From: Chloroflexota bacterium | Lineage (GTDB): Bacteria; Chloroflexota; Ktedonobacteria; Ktedonobacterales; Ktedonobacteraceae | Assembly: GCA_902810755.1 (NCBI GenBank) | Contig: CADDYT010000048.1 | Span: 1-41,628, forward strand | Direction of reading: 5' to 3' | Length of the DNA stretch: 41,628 bases | Part shown: positions 15,424 through 22,730 of the stretch, piece after piece | Numbering within the stretch: the first letter of the stretch is position 1 | Layout: the number at the start of each line of letters is the position of its first letter | Position numbers and translations under genes: made by a program | The notes under the pieces: model-generated | Told to the model about the DNA's origin: nothing | Databases searched by the model: none | What the model saw: only the letters and a program-made list of their open reading frames with translations

Positions 15424-16242
15424 CTATTCAGTTGGAGAGACAATCACTGTCACACCATCCGGGTCTTGATAGACGCCTGGCTTCAGGCCGGGGCGCGCAA
15501 TTTCATAGAAATCGATGCCGCTCACATCCGGTTCCACCGGTCGCGCATTACGCCCATTCCAGACATTGAGGCCAAGATGGTGGTGGTAGCGATCCCAGGA
15601 CATGAAGTACGCCTGGTTGGGAATGCGCGCCGTCGCATCCATGCCCAGCGTCTGGTAAAACTCCTGGCTGCGATCCAGATTGCCCACGTTGAGGTGCATG
15701 TGGCCGAGGCGAGAGTCGGCGGGGAAGCCCTCAAAGGGTTGCGCTACATTGAGTAAGGCATTCGCCCGCAATGGCAGCGTTGCCATGCCAATCTCGTTGC
15801 CATTCCAGCGCCAGCTTTCACGAGGACGGTCGGCATACACTTCGATACCATTGCCCTCCGGGTCGCTCAGGTAGAGCGCCTGGCTGACAAGGTGGTCGGA
15901 TGCGCCATCTATGGGGATATTTTGCTCCAGGCTGTAGCGCAGGAACGAGCCTAACGCCACCTCGCCCGGTAGCAGCAGAGCAAAGTGGTAGAGTCCGGCA
16001 GTGCGCGGCGGGCGCGGGCGTCCTCCGGGCAGTTCGCGCAAGACCAGCACCTCCTCCGGCCCGAAACCGAGGCTGACCGTCCCCTTCTCGCTTTCATCGC
16101 GCACAACGGCAAGTCCCAGCTTTTTATAGTAATCTACGGTCGCATTCAGATTCAGCACCCTCAAGCCAACGCGGCGCAGCGGCCACGCTATCTTCCTGTT
16201 TTCCTGTGCCGCAGATTCGGCACTGTTCGCATGTATCGTCAT
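15424..16242 (-). CDS. Two-domain VOC protein, catechol-2,3-dioxygenase/glyoxalase-like (CatE type)
   Basis: I choose the ATG at 16242 because AAGGA lies 7 bases upstream; a start at 16290 would overlap the preceding gene. The 272-residue protein contains two vicinal-oxygen-chelate modules: about 22-140 (GLYHFALLLP, DPEGNGIEVYADRP) and about 178-270 (GHMHLNVGNL, DPDGVTVIV). Candidate metal ligands His86, His117 and Glu134 are in the first module. The closing glutamate of the second is replaced, so only one site is likely active. The overall pattern fits the B. subtilis CatE-like dioxygenases, acting on catechol-type rings with Fe(II) or Mn(II). Substrate unproven. Confidence 0.85.
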   Translation of the reverse strand: MTIHANSAESAAQENRKIAWPLRRVGLRVLNLNATVDYYKKLGLAVVRDESEKGTVSLGFGPEEVLVLRELPGGRPRPPRTAGLYHFALLLPGEVALGSFLRYSLEQNIPIDGASDHLVSQALYLSDPEGNGIEVYADRPRESWRWNGNEIGMATLPLRANALLNVAQPFEGFPADSRLGHMHLNVGNLDRSQEFYQTLGMDATARIPNQAYFMSWDRYHHHLGLNVWNGRNARPVEPDVSGIDFYEIARPGLKPGVYQDPDGVTVIVSPTE

Positions 16243-16273
16243 AACATAATCCTTTCCCCGCCCGCACGTTTCG

Positions 16274-16621
16274 CTATGCGGCAGGAGCATACAACTGGTC
16301 GGTTTTCGCGGCCATGATAAAGTCGTTGCGATGCAGCCCTTTGATCTTGTGTGTCCACCATGTGACCGTCACCTTGCCCCACTCCGTCAGCAGTGCGGGG
16401 TGATGGCCCTCCTCTTCGGCAATCTGGCCCACACGATTGGTAAAAGCCAGCGCATCGACAAAGGTCGGGAAGGTGAAGACTCGTTCCAACCGCTTGATGC
16501 CATCGCGTTCCACCACGTGCCATTCAGGAACCTGCGGCAGATAAAGCGCCAGTTCCTCATCTGTGACTGTCGGCTCTCCCTTACGGCAGGCAACACACTT
16601 CATTGATCGCAAATTATCCAT
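16274..16621 (-). CDS. Pterin-4a-carbinolamine dehydratase
   Basis: Dehydrates 4a-hydroxytetrahydropterin, the by-product of aromatic amino-acid hydroxylases. The 115-residue protein carries the family signature [23 protein letters not shown] (split here: EEEGHHP 69-75, then WWTH 88-91) with active-site His73, His74 and His91. I start at the ATG at 16621, which gives the usual family length. A GTG at 16663 would add 14 residues; neither has a strong ribosome site. Next on the strand are the VOC dioxygenase (31 bp) and an MFS carrier. No pterin-dependent hydroxylase is in the window. Confidence 0.9.
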   Translation of the reverse strand: MDNLRSMKCVACRKGEPTVTDEELALYLPQVPEWHVVERDGIKRLERVFTFPTFVDALAFTNRVGQIAEEEGHHPALLTEWGKVTVTWWTHKIKGLHRNDFIMAAKTDQLYAPAA

Positions 16622-16779
16622 CTTGCCAGCCAGCCTTTCTCTCACTTCAAGAGAATCTATCACACACTGATATCTGACAGGTTTGCAATGCCACTATACA
16701 AAAGGAAGTGACCCTTCTATTGTATCATAGAACACATCAGGGCATAACTTTCATCCTTATATGCCATGCCATAGAAAAA

Positions 16780-16829
16780 GCCCATGGACATGTCATGCTA
16801 AGCGGGGGCGACATGACATGTCTATGGGC
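16780..16829. repeat. 18-bp imperfect inverted repeat beside repeat copy B
   Basis: Arms 16780-16797 (GCCCATGGACATGTCATG) and 16812-16829 pair over 18 bp with one G-T type mismatch and a 14-nt loop. It lies in the 340-base gene-free stretch 16622-16961, 15 bases before repeat copy B. There is no T-run and no adjacent stop codon, so it is not a simple terminator. Copy A has no such hairpin next to it. Otherwise this stretch shows nothing I can name. Confidence 0.7.
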
Positions 16830-16844
16830 GAGACGGCTTTTACG

Positions 16845-16934
16845 GCGCGGTTCAGCGGCCCGGAGCGAGCTGGCGAGGGCCGGGGCGACCCTGCTGATCG
16901 CCCTTGCGCTCAATCCTTACCAACATCGCTTTAG
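16845..16934 (+). repeat. 90-bp dispersed repeat, copy B
   Basis: Ungapped match to 8686-8775 (78 of 90 identical by hand count), same orientation. The internal stem is kept in part (GGCGA with TCGCC) while the loop bases differ, as expected of an element under structural rather than coding constraint. It is 27 bases beyond the stop codon of the PIG-L gene, which reads toward it. Confidence 0.85.
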
Positions 16935-16961
16935 TGGTTTGCGAACAAACGCGGGCCTATA

Positions 16962-17768
16962 CTACACTTCCCAGAAGCGTTCCAGACAGACGGTTTGCAC
17001 GGGGCGGATGCCGTGTGTGTAGTTGTACATGTCGCGGCGCATGTTCTGGACGCTGCCGAAGTTGATTTCCACCTGCGAAGCATACATCTCGGATGCCTCT
17101 TCACGCAGGGGCAGCATTTCGGACATTTCTACGTAGGCGGGTTCCAGCGCGCCTCCCATCTCTTGCAGGCGGGCCTCCAGCGCGCCCGGTTGCAGCACAT
17201 AGGGGAAATCTTCGTAGAAATTGACGGCTGCTTTGCGCTGCACGAGGCGGTCGGCGGCGGAAGCGACAATCTGGTGGTCGACATGGCGGCCCACGCCCAG
17301 CGGCGCATACCAGACGGTATCGGGCAGCCGCTCCTGAAGGGCCAGCAAGTCCTGCGCCAGCTGCCGCTCGATCACGAGGTCGGCAGAATTGACCTCGCCG
17401 CCGATCAACTGCTGGCGGTTGGCATAGTAGCCGGGGCTGCCCCGGTACATGGCGTCGAGGTAATCGAGCCAGAGGTAATCGCACTTCAGGAAATCCATGG
17501 CGGCGGCATCTTCCTTGCGCCGGGCTTCCATCACAACGGTCGGGTCCTCGTGGAAGCCCATCTCCTTCTGTATCTGTAACGCGAACGGGCTGAGGCGGTG
17601 TCCGGTGGGGGGAATGCCCGCGAAAACGGTAATGATCAGCGGGCGCAGGCCGGTGCTGACCTGCACGGCGAGCGTACCACCGCAGGAGTAAACCACGTCA
17701 TCCAGATGGGGCGAGAGGAAAATGTGCCGGTATTGCCTGCCTATCTCTTCAAAACTGTTGAGTCGCAA
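16962..17768 (-). CDS. PIG-L/LmbE family deacetylase
   Basis: Zinc-dependent hydrolase that removes acetyl groups from N-acetyl-glucosaminyl or similar substrates. The 268-residue protein has the metal site SPHLDDVV (19-26: His21, Asp23, Asp24) and the second ligand region GRHVDHQ (160-166: His162, Asp164, His165). The family ranges over mycothiol, bacillithiol and GPI-precursor deacetylation; nothing nearby fixes the substrate. It is not tightly linked to a thiol-cofactor gene. Cytoplasmic, no signal peptide. Confidence 0.9.
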   Translation of the reverse strand: MRLNSFEEIGRQYRHIFLSPHLDDVVYSCGGTLAVQVSTGLRPLIITVFAGIPPTGHRLSPFALQIQKEMGFHEDPTVVMEARRKEDAAAMDFLKCDYLWLDYLDAMYRGSPGYYANRQQLIGGEVNSADLVIERQLAQDLLALQERLPDTVWYAPLGVGRHVDHQIVASAADRLVQRKAAVNFYEDFPYVLQPGALEARLQEMGGALEPAYVEMSEMLPLREEASEMYASQVEINFGSVQNMRRDMYNYTHGIRPVQTVCLERFWEV

Positions 17769-17887
17769 TGCTGTATTCCTCCAGATAAATAATAGTCAGT
17801 CCATCATCGTTTTGCGAACGGTTTACCAGAGCAAACTGGCTTCTGTATTCGTTCCCAATTATAATCCTCTGGCGCACAGGAATTCAA

Positions 17888-18859
17888 TCAGGGCAGCCTG
17901 ACCCCATTCTCTGTCTCATCCACCAGCCCATCTTTTGCCAGCCCATTGACAAGTGTTTGCAGCCAGGGCAGGTCCTCGTCGCTGAAATCGGCTTTGATGT
18001 GCGGGCCGAGCGCGGGCAGGGAGATGCGCTGGCCGTTAGGCAGGGAGCGCAGGAAATCGACGACGCGACCCCGGAAATAGCGATTGGTGGTCTTGAAGGG
18101 CTGCGTCTGATAACCGGCCTTCTTTTCGGCTACCTTGCGCAACTGGCGCAGCACCGTTCCCGATGGAAAGAGGCTGTACTCGCTCATCTCGCTATAGGCG
18201 CGGCATGCCGTTTGCAGAGGGCAACTGACGCACTGTGGGTTCGCGCTGGTGCAAATTGTTGCGCCGAGGTCCATCAAGGCCTGGTTCCAGTTGTAGGCTT
18301 CTCCGGCGGGCAAAACCTGCTCGGCCAGCGCAAGCATCTGCGCCTCATTGAGTCTGGGCGCGGGCTGTTCCAGGCCCAGGAAGATACGGTGCAGCACGCG
18401 CCGGATGTTGGTATCGACGGTAGCTACCTGCTTGCGGTAGGCAAAGCAGGCAATGGCCCCGGCGGTATAGCGGCCAACGCCCTTCAGTTTGAGCAGTTCG
18501 TCGATGGTATCGGGGATGCGTCCATCGTATTCGGCGATAACCTGGCGAGCGATGGACTGCAGGCTGATGGCGCGCCGGTTGTAGCCAAGCGGCACCCAGA
18601 CGGAGATCACATCGGCGGTCGAGGCGGCTGCCAGGTCGGCCAGCGTGGGGAAGGCGGCCAGAAACTGCCGGTATTTGGGCAATACGCGCTCTACCTGCGT
18701 CTGCTGGAGCATAATCTCAGAGACCAGAATGGCGTAGGGATCACTGCTAGCGCGCCAGGGCAGGTCGCGTTGCTCAACTGCGTACCACTGCAACAAAATG
18801 GAATGAACCCGCGCGAGATGCTGTGGCGCGGGCTGGAAAGAGAGCGAGGATGTATGCAT
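17888..18859 (-). CDS. mutY: A/G-specific adenine glycosylase (MutY), actinobacterial-type C-terminus
   Basis: Removes adenine mispaired with 8-oxoguanine. In the 323-residue protein the catalytic Glu48 is in SEIMLQQTQ (47-55), the helix-hairpin-helix is LKGVGRYTAGAI (125-136), Asp149 lies in VDTNIRRV, and the iron-sulphur cysteines are 203, 210, 213 and 219. After about residue 230 the NUDIX-like 8-oxoG-reading domain of E. coli MutY is absent. In its place are about 90 residues (NRYFRGRVVDFLRSLP... through to LVNGLAKDGLV) resembling a small winged helix, as in mycobacterial MutY. The gene lies 12 bp after a small hypothetical gene and probably shares its promoter. Confidence 0.92.
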   Translation of the reverse strand: MHTSSLSFQPAPQHLARVHSILLQWYAVEQRDLPWRASSDPYAILVSEIMLQQTQVERVLPKYRQFLAAFPTLADLAAASTADVISVWVPLGYNRRAISLQSIARQVIAEYDGRIPDTIDELLKLKGVGRYTAGAIACFAYRKQVATVDTNIRRVLHRIFLGLEQPAPRLNEAQMLALAEQVLPAGEAYNWNQALMDLGATICTSANPQCVSCPLQTACRAYSEMSEYSLFPSGTVLRQLRKVAEKKAGYQTQPFKTTNRYFRGRVVDFLRSLPNGQRISLPALGPHIKADFSDEDLPWLQTLVNGLAKDGLVDETENGVRLP

Positions 18860-18871
18860 GCTATGGTAACT

Positions 18872-19159
18872 TCAAGAGGTCGTGTGCGTTGGTTCCGACT
18901 TGCTCTCAGGCTCTTTCATGGTGTCGTCTGCCTGCTCGCGGCGCTTGCGAGCCAGCAATGTAAAGAGCGTTTCTCCCCCTTCTTGCCAGCATCTTGCTTC
19001 AGGGGATGGCAGATTCTCACAGAGGATCCAGTCGTTGGCGTCGACCAGCACATGCCCCTTGATGCATTTCGCATACATAATATGCTCGTTTAACTCAGGA
19101 TCGCCCGGCTTGATACGGGGCGAAGCAATCTTTGGAATAAAAAATTTACACCACGGCAC
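18872..19159 (-). CDS. Small hypothetical protein upstream of mutY
   Basis: A 95-residue protein that starts at a GTG with AAGGAAGG 9 bases upstream. It is cysteine-containing (Cys4, Cys32, Cys47, Cys57) with a core around AKCIKGHVLVDANDWILCEN and a charged, Lys/Glu-rich tail. I recognise no family. The 12-bp gap to mutY indicates one transcript. The 5' leader upstream can form interlocked helices (19206-19264), so this small gene may be under RNA-level control. Confidence 0.65.
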   Translation of the reverse strand: MPWCKFFIPKIASPRIKPGDPELNEHIMYAKCIKGHVLVDANDWILCENLPSPEARCWQEGGETLFTLLARKRREQADDTMKEPESKSEPTHTTS

Positions 19160-19205
19160 TGTAATATACCTTCCTTATTGCAAGTAGTTGGTATCCATCC
19201 CCTGA

Positions 19206-19279
19206 CGAAATAGCTACCACCGGGTCTCGCCCGCTATTTCGGTGTCTACCGTAGCAGGGAGACCGTTACCCCCATTATA
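19206..19279 (-). promoter_or_regulatory. Promoter and pseudoknot-capable leader of the small gene and mutY
   Basis: On the minus strand a perfect TATAAT (19274-19279) precedes four short segments in the order GGTCTC (19264-19259), CGAAATAGC (19241-19233), GAGACC (19228-19223), GCTATTTCG (19214-19206). Segments 1 and 3, and 2 and 4, pair perfectly. They are therefore interlocked, as in a pseudoknot or two alternative folds. GTAGC/GCTAC (19251-19255, 19213-19217) can form a third helix. The -35 is not clear. A further 47 bases lead to the GTG start. The rest of 19280-19481 holds no gene I can support. Confidence 0.45.
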
Positions 19280-19481
19280 GCGCATTCCCCGTACTGGAAT
19301 CTAGTGACCGGTTGCTCTCTCTTTTCAACCCCTCTATGCTCTCCACGCACAACCACGCGGCCCGCATCCCGAATCCGCGCTTATCGATCTCGATTGGACG
19401 GATGCGTCGCGCATTTTTCAGGTAGATGAGCATGCAATAGTTTTTATCCCTGAATCGCAGGGAAAGGCATTGCCGCCGGAG

Positions 19482-19778
19482 CTACGCGCGGCTGGTGATG
19501 ACGCAGCGCAGCCACCAGGTTCCCGTCTGAAACGCTGCGATCAAGTAGAACCAGGCCCAGGGCTGGTGCAAGACACCGTAGCTGGCGACCATTGCCAGGA
19601 AGAACAGGCTGGCGAGCGCGGCCAGTTGCTTCAGGTGCCAGTTGCGCTGGTACCAGCGAAAGCTCCACGTGCGGCTGCCTCGATAGTACCACAGGACAAA
19701 AATGGTAGCCGAGAGCAGGCCACTGATGCCGATACCGCCCAGCGCGGCCAGGAAATAAGAGAATATGATCGTATCCAT
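19482..19778 (-). CDS. Small membrane protein, three predicted segments
   Basis: A 98-residue protein starting at the ATG at 19778 (MDTIIFSYFLA). A longer frame from 19829 would add 17 hydrophilic residues inside the promoter area. Hydrophobic segments lie at about 4-30, 50-66 and 73-90, separated by a basic Trp/Arg-rich loop (YYRGSRTWSFRWYQRNWHLK). No known family. The segment pattern and the loop rule out a mere antisense artefact, I think. Divergent from the gene at 19912. Confidence 0.6.
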   Translation of the reverse strand: MDTIIFSYFLAALGGIGISGLLSATIFVLWYYRGSRTWSFRWYQRNWHLKQLAALASLFFLAMVASYGVLHQPWAWFYLIAAFQTGTWWLRCVITSRA

Positions 19779-19832
19779 GTTCGTTGTCTCTGGTCTGCTT
19801 CCTGCCGAACTGCCACAAAAGTACCGCATCTA

Positions 19833-19848
19833 TTATAGCATGCTATAA
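19833..19848. promoter_or_regulatory. 16-bp perfect palindrome between divergent genes
   Basis: TTATAGCA-TGCTATAA is a perfect 8+8 palindrome in the gap between the membrane-protein gene and the gal cluster. On the minus strand a TATAAT (19832-19837) overlaps its edge, so a bound dimer could block that promoter. On the plus strand a TATACT (19859-19864) lies 10 bases on. Confidence 0.45.
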
Positions 19849-19911
19849 CGCTGTAGTGTATACTGAAAACAATATGTGTTGCCCTTATCAGGTGCTGGCA
19901 TAATCAATTTG

Positions 19912-20496
19912 ATGGAGTTTAGCGTGTTTGCGGAAGAATTACTGGCGCTGGATGCCGATTCGTCTCTGTGGTTGCCTGTACGCCCGCTGCTGGATGCCGC
20001 GCTCCGACTTTCCCGGAGCGATGATAATTACTCATGGCATGGGTGGAGCAAGCGACAAATCGACGATTTTTTGGGCGGACTTCCCCCACATTGTTCGCTG
20101 GTGGTTGCTGTCTGGGAAAGCGAAGTGGGAGAGGGAACCGGGAGTGTGTTGGAACCTGAGCAGCTTTTGCTAGGCGTGGTCTGTGAGGTAGTGGAAGGCG
20201 AGATCGCCTCATTGCGCACCTTTGAAGCCCTGACTGCTGGTGGCCTCAAGCCCGCGCAGCAACTGGAGCCGGGGATAGGGGACGCATTAGAGATTATGCG
20301 CCACGCGAAAGCGCAGGTCGCGCCGGTCGCCTGGGCGCTTTTTACTGATCGCATCACCTGGAACGAATGGCTGCTGGCTGCCGGAGACGAAGAAGGCGGC
20401 GTAATAGATAAAGGCGCCCTGCTGGCCTCGTTTGCCGCAAAAGGACGCTGTGTGCTGATGGGAAGCCAGGCCGCTTACCGCCATCATGGTATGTGA
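19912..20496 (+). CDS. Hypothetical protein upstream of galT
   Basis: A soluble, acidic protein of 194 residues from the ATG at 19912. A GTG at 19924 has a GGAG 6 bases upstream and may be the true start; a GTG at 19876 is also in frame. Trp-rich N-terminal part (YSWHGWSKRQIDDFLGGLPP), a central strand-rich part (LLLGVVCEVVEGEIASLRTF) and a C-terminal part (VAWALFTDRITWNEWLLAA). I know of no family. The 15-bp gap to galT puts it in the galactose operon, so a role linked to sugar metabolism or regulation is plausible. Confidence 0.75.
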   Translation: MEFSVFAEELLALDADSSLWLPVRPLLDAALRLSRSDDNYSWHGWSKRQIDDFLGGLPPHCSLVVAVWESEVGEGTGSVLEPEQLLLGVVCEVVEGEIASLRTFEALTAGGLKPAQQLEPGIGDALEIMRHAKAQVAPVAWALFTDRITWNEWLLAAGDEEGGVIDKGALLASFAAKGRCVLMGSQAAYRHHGM

Positions 20497-20511
20497 TGAA
20501 AAAGGAACTCT

Positions 20512-21438
20512 ATGGAAGAATCATTGACCCCTCTTATCTGGAACCCGATTTTGCGCCAGTACGTCGTCAACGCGCCTCACCGTATGAACCGGCGCGAAGG
20601 GACGACCGACTGTCCCTTCTGCGCGGACATCACCGCAGGCAGGGTGAGTCCTGAGACGCAGGTCTGGCTGCATCCCAACGACTTCCCGCCGCTATTGCCC
20701 CCGGTGGGCGAGGCGTATGTCGTTATCTACAATCGCGAGCATAATCGTACCTTCACCCAGTTGAGCGTCGGCGAGGTTTCTGCCGTTACCCGCCTCTGGC
20801 GCGACCTCTACCGTGACCTTGCCGCGCGCTACCCCACCGTGATGATTTTCGAGAACAGCGGTGAAGCCATCGGGCAGACGCAGCACCACCCGCATGGTCA
20901 GGCGTTTGGCCTCTCTGTCATCCCGCCGACGCTGGAACGCGAGCTGGAGACCGTTGTGCAGGAAGAGACTGCCGGGCGCGGCTGCCCTTTCTGTCGCGTG
21001 CAGGCGGAACTCTCAGGCAGCGAATACGAGGTGGCGGCCAACGAGAACTGGCAGGCCTTTCTGCCGCCCTACGTCCGTTATCCCTATGAAACCCACCTCT
21101 ACCCGCGCCGCCACGCCGCCAATCTGGCCGCGATGAGCGATCAGGAATTGCATGATCTTGCGGCCATCTTGCTGCAAGTCGTGGGTGGATACAACGCGCT
21201 TTCTGGGGGGTCAATGGCCCCCATGCCCTACATGCTGGGCATCCACCAGCTCGCCGACGACCGTTTTCACCTGCATGTCGAAATCCAGGCCGTCGGGCGC
21301 GCGCCCGGCAAACTGAAATATGCTGCATCCTCAGAATCGCTCTGGGGCCAGTGGACGAACGACTCGCGGCCAGCCGAAAAGGCACGGGAATTACGGGAGG
21401 CCATTGTGAAAGTGGGGTATGAGCATGGAAATGAATAA
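20512..21438 (+). CDS. galT: Galactose-1-phosphate uridylyltransferase (GalT)
   Basis: Swaps UMP between UDP-glucose and galactose-1-phosphate in the Leloir pathway. The 308-residue protein has the HIT-type active site HHPHGQ (125-130) with nucleophile His128, the zinc-type cysteines Cys34 and Cys37 (CPFC), a second CPFC near residue 162, and the second-half FHLHVEIQ. It is a little shorter than the E. coli enzyme (about 348). Its last 20 bases overlap galK. RBS AAGGAA before the ATG. Confidence 0.95.
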   Translation: MEESLTPLIWNPILRQYVVNAPHRMNRREGTTDCPFCADITAGRVSPETQVWLHPNDFPPLLPPVGEAYVVIYNREHNRTFTQLSVGEVSAVTRLWRDLYRDLAARYPTVMIFENSGEAIGQTQHHPHGQAFGLSVIPPTLERELETVVQEETAGRGCPFCRVQAELSGSEYEVAANENWQAFLPPYVRYPYETHLYPRRHAANLAAMSDQELHDLAAILLQVVGGYNALSGGSMAPMPYMLGIHQLADDRFHLHVEIQAVGRAPGKLKYAASSESLWGQWTNDSRPAEKARELREAIVKVGYEHGNE

Positions 21439-22708
21439 GCTGGATATGTTGCCACAGCCGGCCCGCGCTGCCGCAGAAAAATTTCTTATAGCCATGAGTG
21501 ACGGCGTGGAGTATAGCAGCACACTGGGAGCGGCATGGGCGCCGGGACGGGTAAATCTGATCGGCGAGCATACGGATTATAACGAGGGCTTTGTGCTGCC
21601 CATAGCGGTCGACCGTGTGGCGGCTTTTGCCGGGCGTGCGCGTGCAGATCGGGTGGTGCGGCTCTGGTCTATGCACTTTCAAGAATACGCGCAGTTCACG
21701 CTTGAGGGCCTGCCGGCTTCGTTTGAGCGGCAGCGCGCCACGCTTCCCGGCTGGGCGCGCTACGTGCTGGGAGTCGCGACCGAACTGCGCCGCGAAGGTA
21801 TACAACTCTCCGGTTTTGATGCCGTTGTCGGGGGGGATGTGCCGCTGGGCGGCGGCATGAGTTCGTCTGCCGCGCTGGAGGTCGCGACTGCTTATGCCTT
21901 TGCCTTATTTTCCGGAGGAGGGTTCACCATTGGCGCGCGGGGGGCAACATTGCAGCCAATGCAGGTAGCGGCACTTTGCCAGCGGGCCGAGCATATCGCC
22001 TCTGGCCTGCGTTCCGGCATTCTCGACCAGGCGGCTTCGTGTCTGGGCCGTCCTCAGCATGCCGTCCTCATCGATTGCCGCTCGCTGGACTATCGCTATT
22101 TGCGGTTTGACGCGCCGGAGCTGGCTCTGGTCGTCATTGATACCGGCGTGCGCCGCGAGCTGGCTTCCTCAGCCTATAACGAGCGTCGACGCCAGTGTGA
22201 GGAGGCGATGCAGCTTTTACGCGAGGCTATTCTACAACACGAACCTGGGGATGCGGCGGCGAAATCCATTCGCGCCCTGCGCGACATTTCCCCGCAGCAG
22301 TTTGCGCGTTACGGCTCTGTGCTGCCGGAAGTCTTACGCAAGCGCGCCGGTTATGTCATTGCTGAGGATGAGCGCGTCTTGCAGGCGGTGAAGCTGCTGG
22401 AAGAGGGCAATTTCGAGGCTACTGGCAGGCTGCTCTGGCAGAGTCATGTCGGCCTGCGTGATGAGTACGAGGTTAGTTGTGTCGAACTGGATACGCTGGT
22501 GGAGATTGCGCGCTCGGTGCCGGGCGTGCTGGGGGCGCGCATGCTTGGTGGCGGCTTCGGCGGCTGCACCATCAATCTCGTCCACACTTCAGCCGTCGAG
22601 CCTCTGCGCCAGGAAGTCGGCGAGCAATATGCGGCACGCACCGGTCTGCAAGCCAGCATCGACATCTGCCGCGCCGCCGGTGGCCCCGGCTTCGCTTTTC
22701 TGGCATGA
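21419..22708 (+). CDS. galK: Galactokinase (GalK)
   Basis: Phosphorylates galactose with ATP; partners GalT. The 429-residue GHMP kinase shows the galactose-binding signature GRVNLIGEHTDYN (43-55), the phosphate loop PLGGGMSSSAA (142-152), catalytic Asp203 in GILDQAASCLGR and the C-terminal LGGGFGGC (376-383). It overlaps galT by 20 bases, so translation is probably coupled; ATG codons at 21425 or 21431 could also start it. It is about 35 residues longer than the average GalK, with an extended loop near 165-180. Confidence 0.95.
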   Translation: MSMEMNKLDMLPQPARAAAEKFLIAMSDGVEYSSTLGAAWAPGRVNLIGEHTDYNEGFVLPIAVDRVAAFAGRARADRVVRLWSMHFQEYAQFTLEGLPASFERQRATLPGWARYVLGVATELRREGIQLSGFDAVVGGDVPLGGGMSSSAALEVATAYAFALFSGGGFTIGARGATLQPMQVAALCQRAEHIASGLRSGILDQAASCLGRPQHAVLIDCRSLDYRYLRFDAPELALVVIDTGVRRELASSAYNERRRQCEEAMQLLREAILQHEPGDAAAKSIRALRDISPQQFARYGSVLPEVLRKRAGYVIAEDERVLQAVKLLEEGNFEATGRLLWQSHVGLRDEYEVSCVELDTLVEIARSVPGVLGARMLGGGFGGCTINLVHTSAVEPLRQEVGEQYAARTGLQASIDICRAAGGPGFAFLA

Positions 22709-22730
22709 CACAACGTAAGGAGTATAAACT

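Noticed and set aside
19304..19838. Plus-strand frame including a coding-like stretch (ALIDLDWTDASRIFQV...) at about 19380-19470
   Set aside because: No ATG with a ribosome site, and most of it is antisense to the three-segment membrane protein. The first part could be a gene relic but I cannot name it.
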